NCBI GenBank assembly: GCA_016208525.1
Contig: JACQYJ010000095.1
Coordinates: 1 to 6,349 of the forward strand
From: Deltaproteobacteria bacterium
GTDB taxonomy: Bacteria > Desulfobacterota > JAENJC01
Length of the DNA: 6,349 bases
Reading direction: 5' to 3'
The translations under genes were made by a program, and so were the position numbers. The notes below the pieces were generated by a model. The model worked only from the letters and a program-made list of their open reading frames with translations. It searched no databases and had not been told where the DNA came from. Of the stretch, positions 5,099 to 6,349 are shown piece by piece; position 1 is the first letter of the stretch; the number at the start of each line of letters is the position of its first letter.

Positions 5099-6349
5099 TT
5101 GAAAGATATTCAGAGCTTATTTGACAGGCCGGCTTCATCCCAGGGCTTTGATGCCGTCAGGATATGCCTCCCGTCCCCTGTGAAGATAAGGGAGTGGTCG
5201 CACGGCGAGGTAAAGAAGCCTGAAACCATAAACTATAGGACCTTCAAGCCTGAGAGGGATGGTCTTTTCTGTGCCAAGATATTTGGTCCTACCAAGGATT
5301 ACGAATGTAACTGCGGGAAATACAAGAGACTTAAGCACAGAGGTGTGGTATGCGAGAAGTGCGGCGTGGAGGTCATCCAGTCAAAGGTCAGAAGAGAGAG
5401 GCTTGGCCACATAGAGCTTAATGCCCCTGTGGCGCATATATGGTTTCTTAGGAGCCTTCCAAGCAGGATAGGCACACTTATGGATATGTCCCTCAGGGAC
5501 CTGGAGAAGGTGCTCTACTTTGAGTCTTATGTTGTAACCGACCCGGGGAATACTCCGCTCAAGGAGAAGGAGATCCTTTCCGAGGACAGATATAGGAAGG
5601 CGATAGAAGAGTACGGCGCGGAGTTCTCGGCGGACATGGGCGCTGAGGCCATAAAGGAGATACTGAAGAGGCTTGACTTAACCAAGCTTTCAGCAGAACT
5701 TCGTGACGAGATGAGGAAGACAGCCTCTGAGGCGAAGAAAAAGAAGCTGGCCAAGAGGCTTAAGATAATGGACGGGATAATTGCGTCCGGAAATAAGTCT
5801 GAATGGATGATCCTCGATGTTATTCCAGTGCTCCCTCCGGACTTGAGACCGTTGGTCCCGCTTGACGGCGGCAGGTTCGCTACATCCGACTTAAACGACC
5901 TTTACAGGAGGGTCATAAACAGGAACAACAGGCTGGCAAGGCTTCAGGAGCTTAATGCCCCTGAGATCATTATAAAGAACGAGAAAAGGATGTTGCAGGA
6001 GGCTGTAGACGCTCTCTTCGACAACGGCAGAGGCGGAAGGGTCATCACAGGCCCAAATAAGCGACCGTTAAAGTCCCTTTCAGACATGATAAAGGGGAAG
6101 CAGGGGCGGTTCAGGCAGAACCTCCTCGGTAAGAGGGTGGACTATTCAGGGCGTTCAGTTATTGTGGTCGGCCCAACCTTAAGGCTGCATCAGTGCGGCC
6201 TGCCAAAGAAGATGGCGCTGGAGCTGTTCAAGCCTTTCATATACAACAAACTTGAGCAGAGGGGAATCGACACTACCATAAAGAGCGCCAAGAAGATGGT
6301 CGAGAAGGAAAGGCCTGAGGTGTGGGATATACTGGAAGAGGTTACAAGA
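5099..6349 (+). CDS. rpoC: DNA-directed RNA polymerase subunit beta prime, N-terminal 417 residues (cut by the window edge)
   Basis: Beta prime forms the clamp and carries the catalytic aspartates. The start is TTG, chosen because of the AAGGAG upstream and the MKD N-terminus, which matches E. coli MKDLL. The 417 residues visible keep E. coli numbering with no net length change. The clamp zinc finger has C70, C72, C85 and C88. The KPETINYRTFKPERDGLF and GHIELNAPVAHIWFL blocks are intact. The lid region lies near 251-263. The sigma-binding coiled coil (about 264-307) keeps R275, E295 and A302. Switch 2 and the start of the double-psi barrel (KGKQGRFRQNLLGKRVDYSG, 332-351) are present. The window stops about 40 residues before the catalytic NADFDGD motif, so this motif cannot be judged. 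The gap from rpoB is 310 bases, unusually long, and filled with repeats. Nothing in this part suggests decay. Confidence 0.97.
   Translation, partial: MKDIQSLFDRPASSQGFDAVRICLPSPVKIREWSHGEVKKPETINYRTFKPERDGLFCAKIFGPTKDYECNCGKYKRLKHRGVVCEKCGVEVIQSKVRRERLGHIELNAPVAHIWFLRSLPSRIGTLMDMSLRDLEKVLYFESYVVTDPGNTPLKEKEILSEDRYRKAIEEYGAEFSADMGAEAIKEILKRLDLTKLSAELRDEMRKTASEAKKKKLAKRLKIMDGIIASGNKSEWMILDVIPVLPPDLRPLVPLDGGRFATSDLNDLYRRVINRNNRLARLQELNAPEIIIKNEKRMLQEAVDALFDNGRGGRVITGPNKRPLKSLSDMIKGKQGRFRQNLLGKRVDYSGRSVIVVGPTLRLHQCGLPKKMALELFKPFIYNKLEQRGIDTTIKSAKKMVEKERPEVWDILEEVTR

Overview
This window holds the distal part of a bacterial ribosomal-protein/RNA-polymerase operon, all on the plus strand, in the order rplJ (C-terminal fragment only), rplL, rpoB, rpoC (first 417 codons; the gene runs off the right edge). 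The order and the protein sequences leave no doubt about the identities. The proteins resemble those of Desulfobacterota (former Deltaproteobacteria) and Nitrospirota. RpoB carries both lineage inserts known from the E. coli enzyme. The codons are rich in AGG and ATA at moderate GC, which fits those groups. This placement is inference and goes no finer than that.

Layout. Positions 1 to about 105 do not read as L10 in any frame, and the L10 reading frame is closed by a TAA at 49-51. From about 106 to 306 the C-terminal third of L10 is clear. rplL follows at 340-714 with a good ribosome binding site (RBS). The 147-base gap to rpoB is almost filled by an 8-base-periodic inverted repeat that can fold into a stem of about 47 pairs. 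rpoB is best started at the ATG at 862, not at the TTG at 796 inside the repeat. The 310-base rpoB-rpoC gap has no gene. It holds a second 8-base-periodic inverted repeat (4829-4909) and a nested palindromic element (4919-5079) with three copies of one arm sequence. rpoC starts with TTG at 5099.

How the genes work together. L10 anchors L7/L12 dimers on the 50S stalk, which recruits translation GTPases. RpoB (beta) and RpoC (beta prime) form the catalytic core of RNA polymerase. Co-transcription lets the cell couple ribosome and polymerase supply, and the hairpins in the two gaps are where partial termination or RNA processing could set different yields.

Most notable observation. RpoB keeps all the other landmarks checked, but lacks about 54-57 residues right after the EEDMP motif. 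The lost block normally includes the near-universal NPLGVPSRMN segment with the NTP-contacting arginine (E. coli R1106). The frame stays open across the junction. Either this is an assembly or population artefact in an essential gene, or it is a very unusual polymerase. The window shows no sign of a new defence system or other gene system; what is unusual lies in the rpoB gap, the intergenic repeats and the broken rplJ 5' side.
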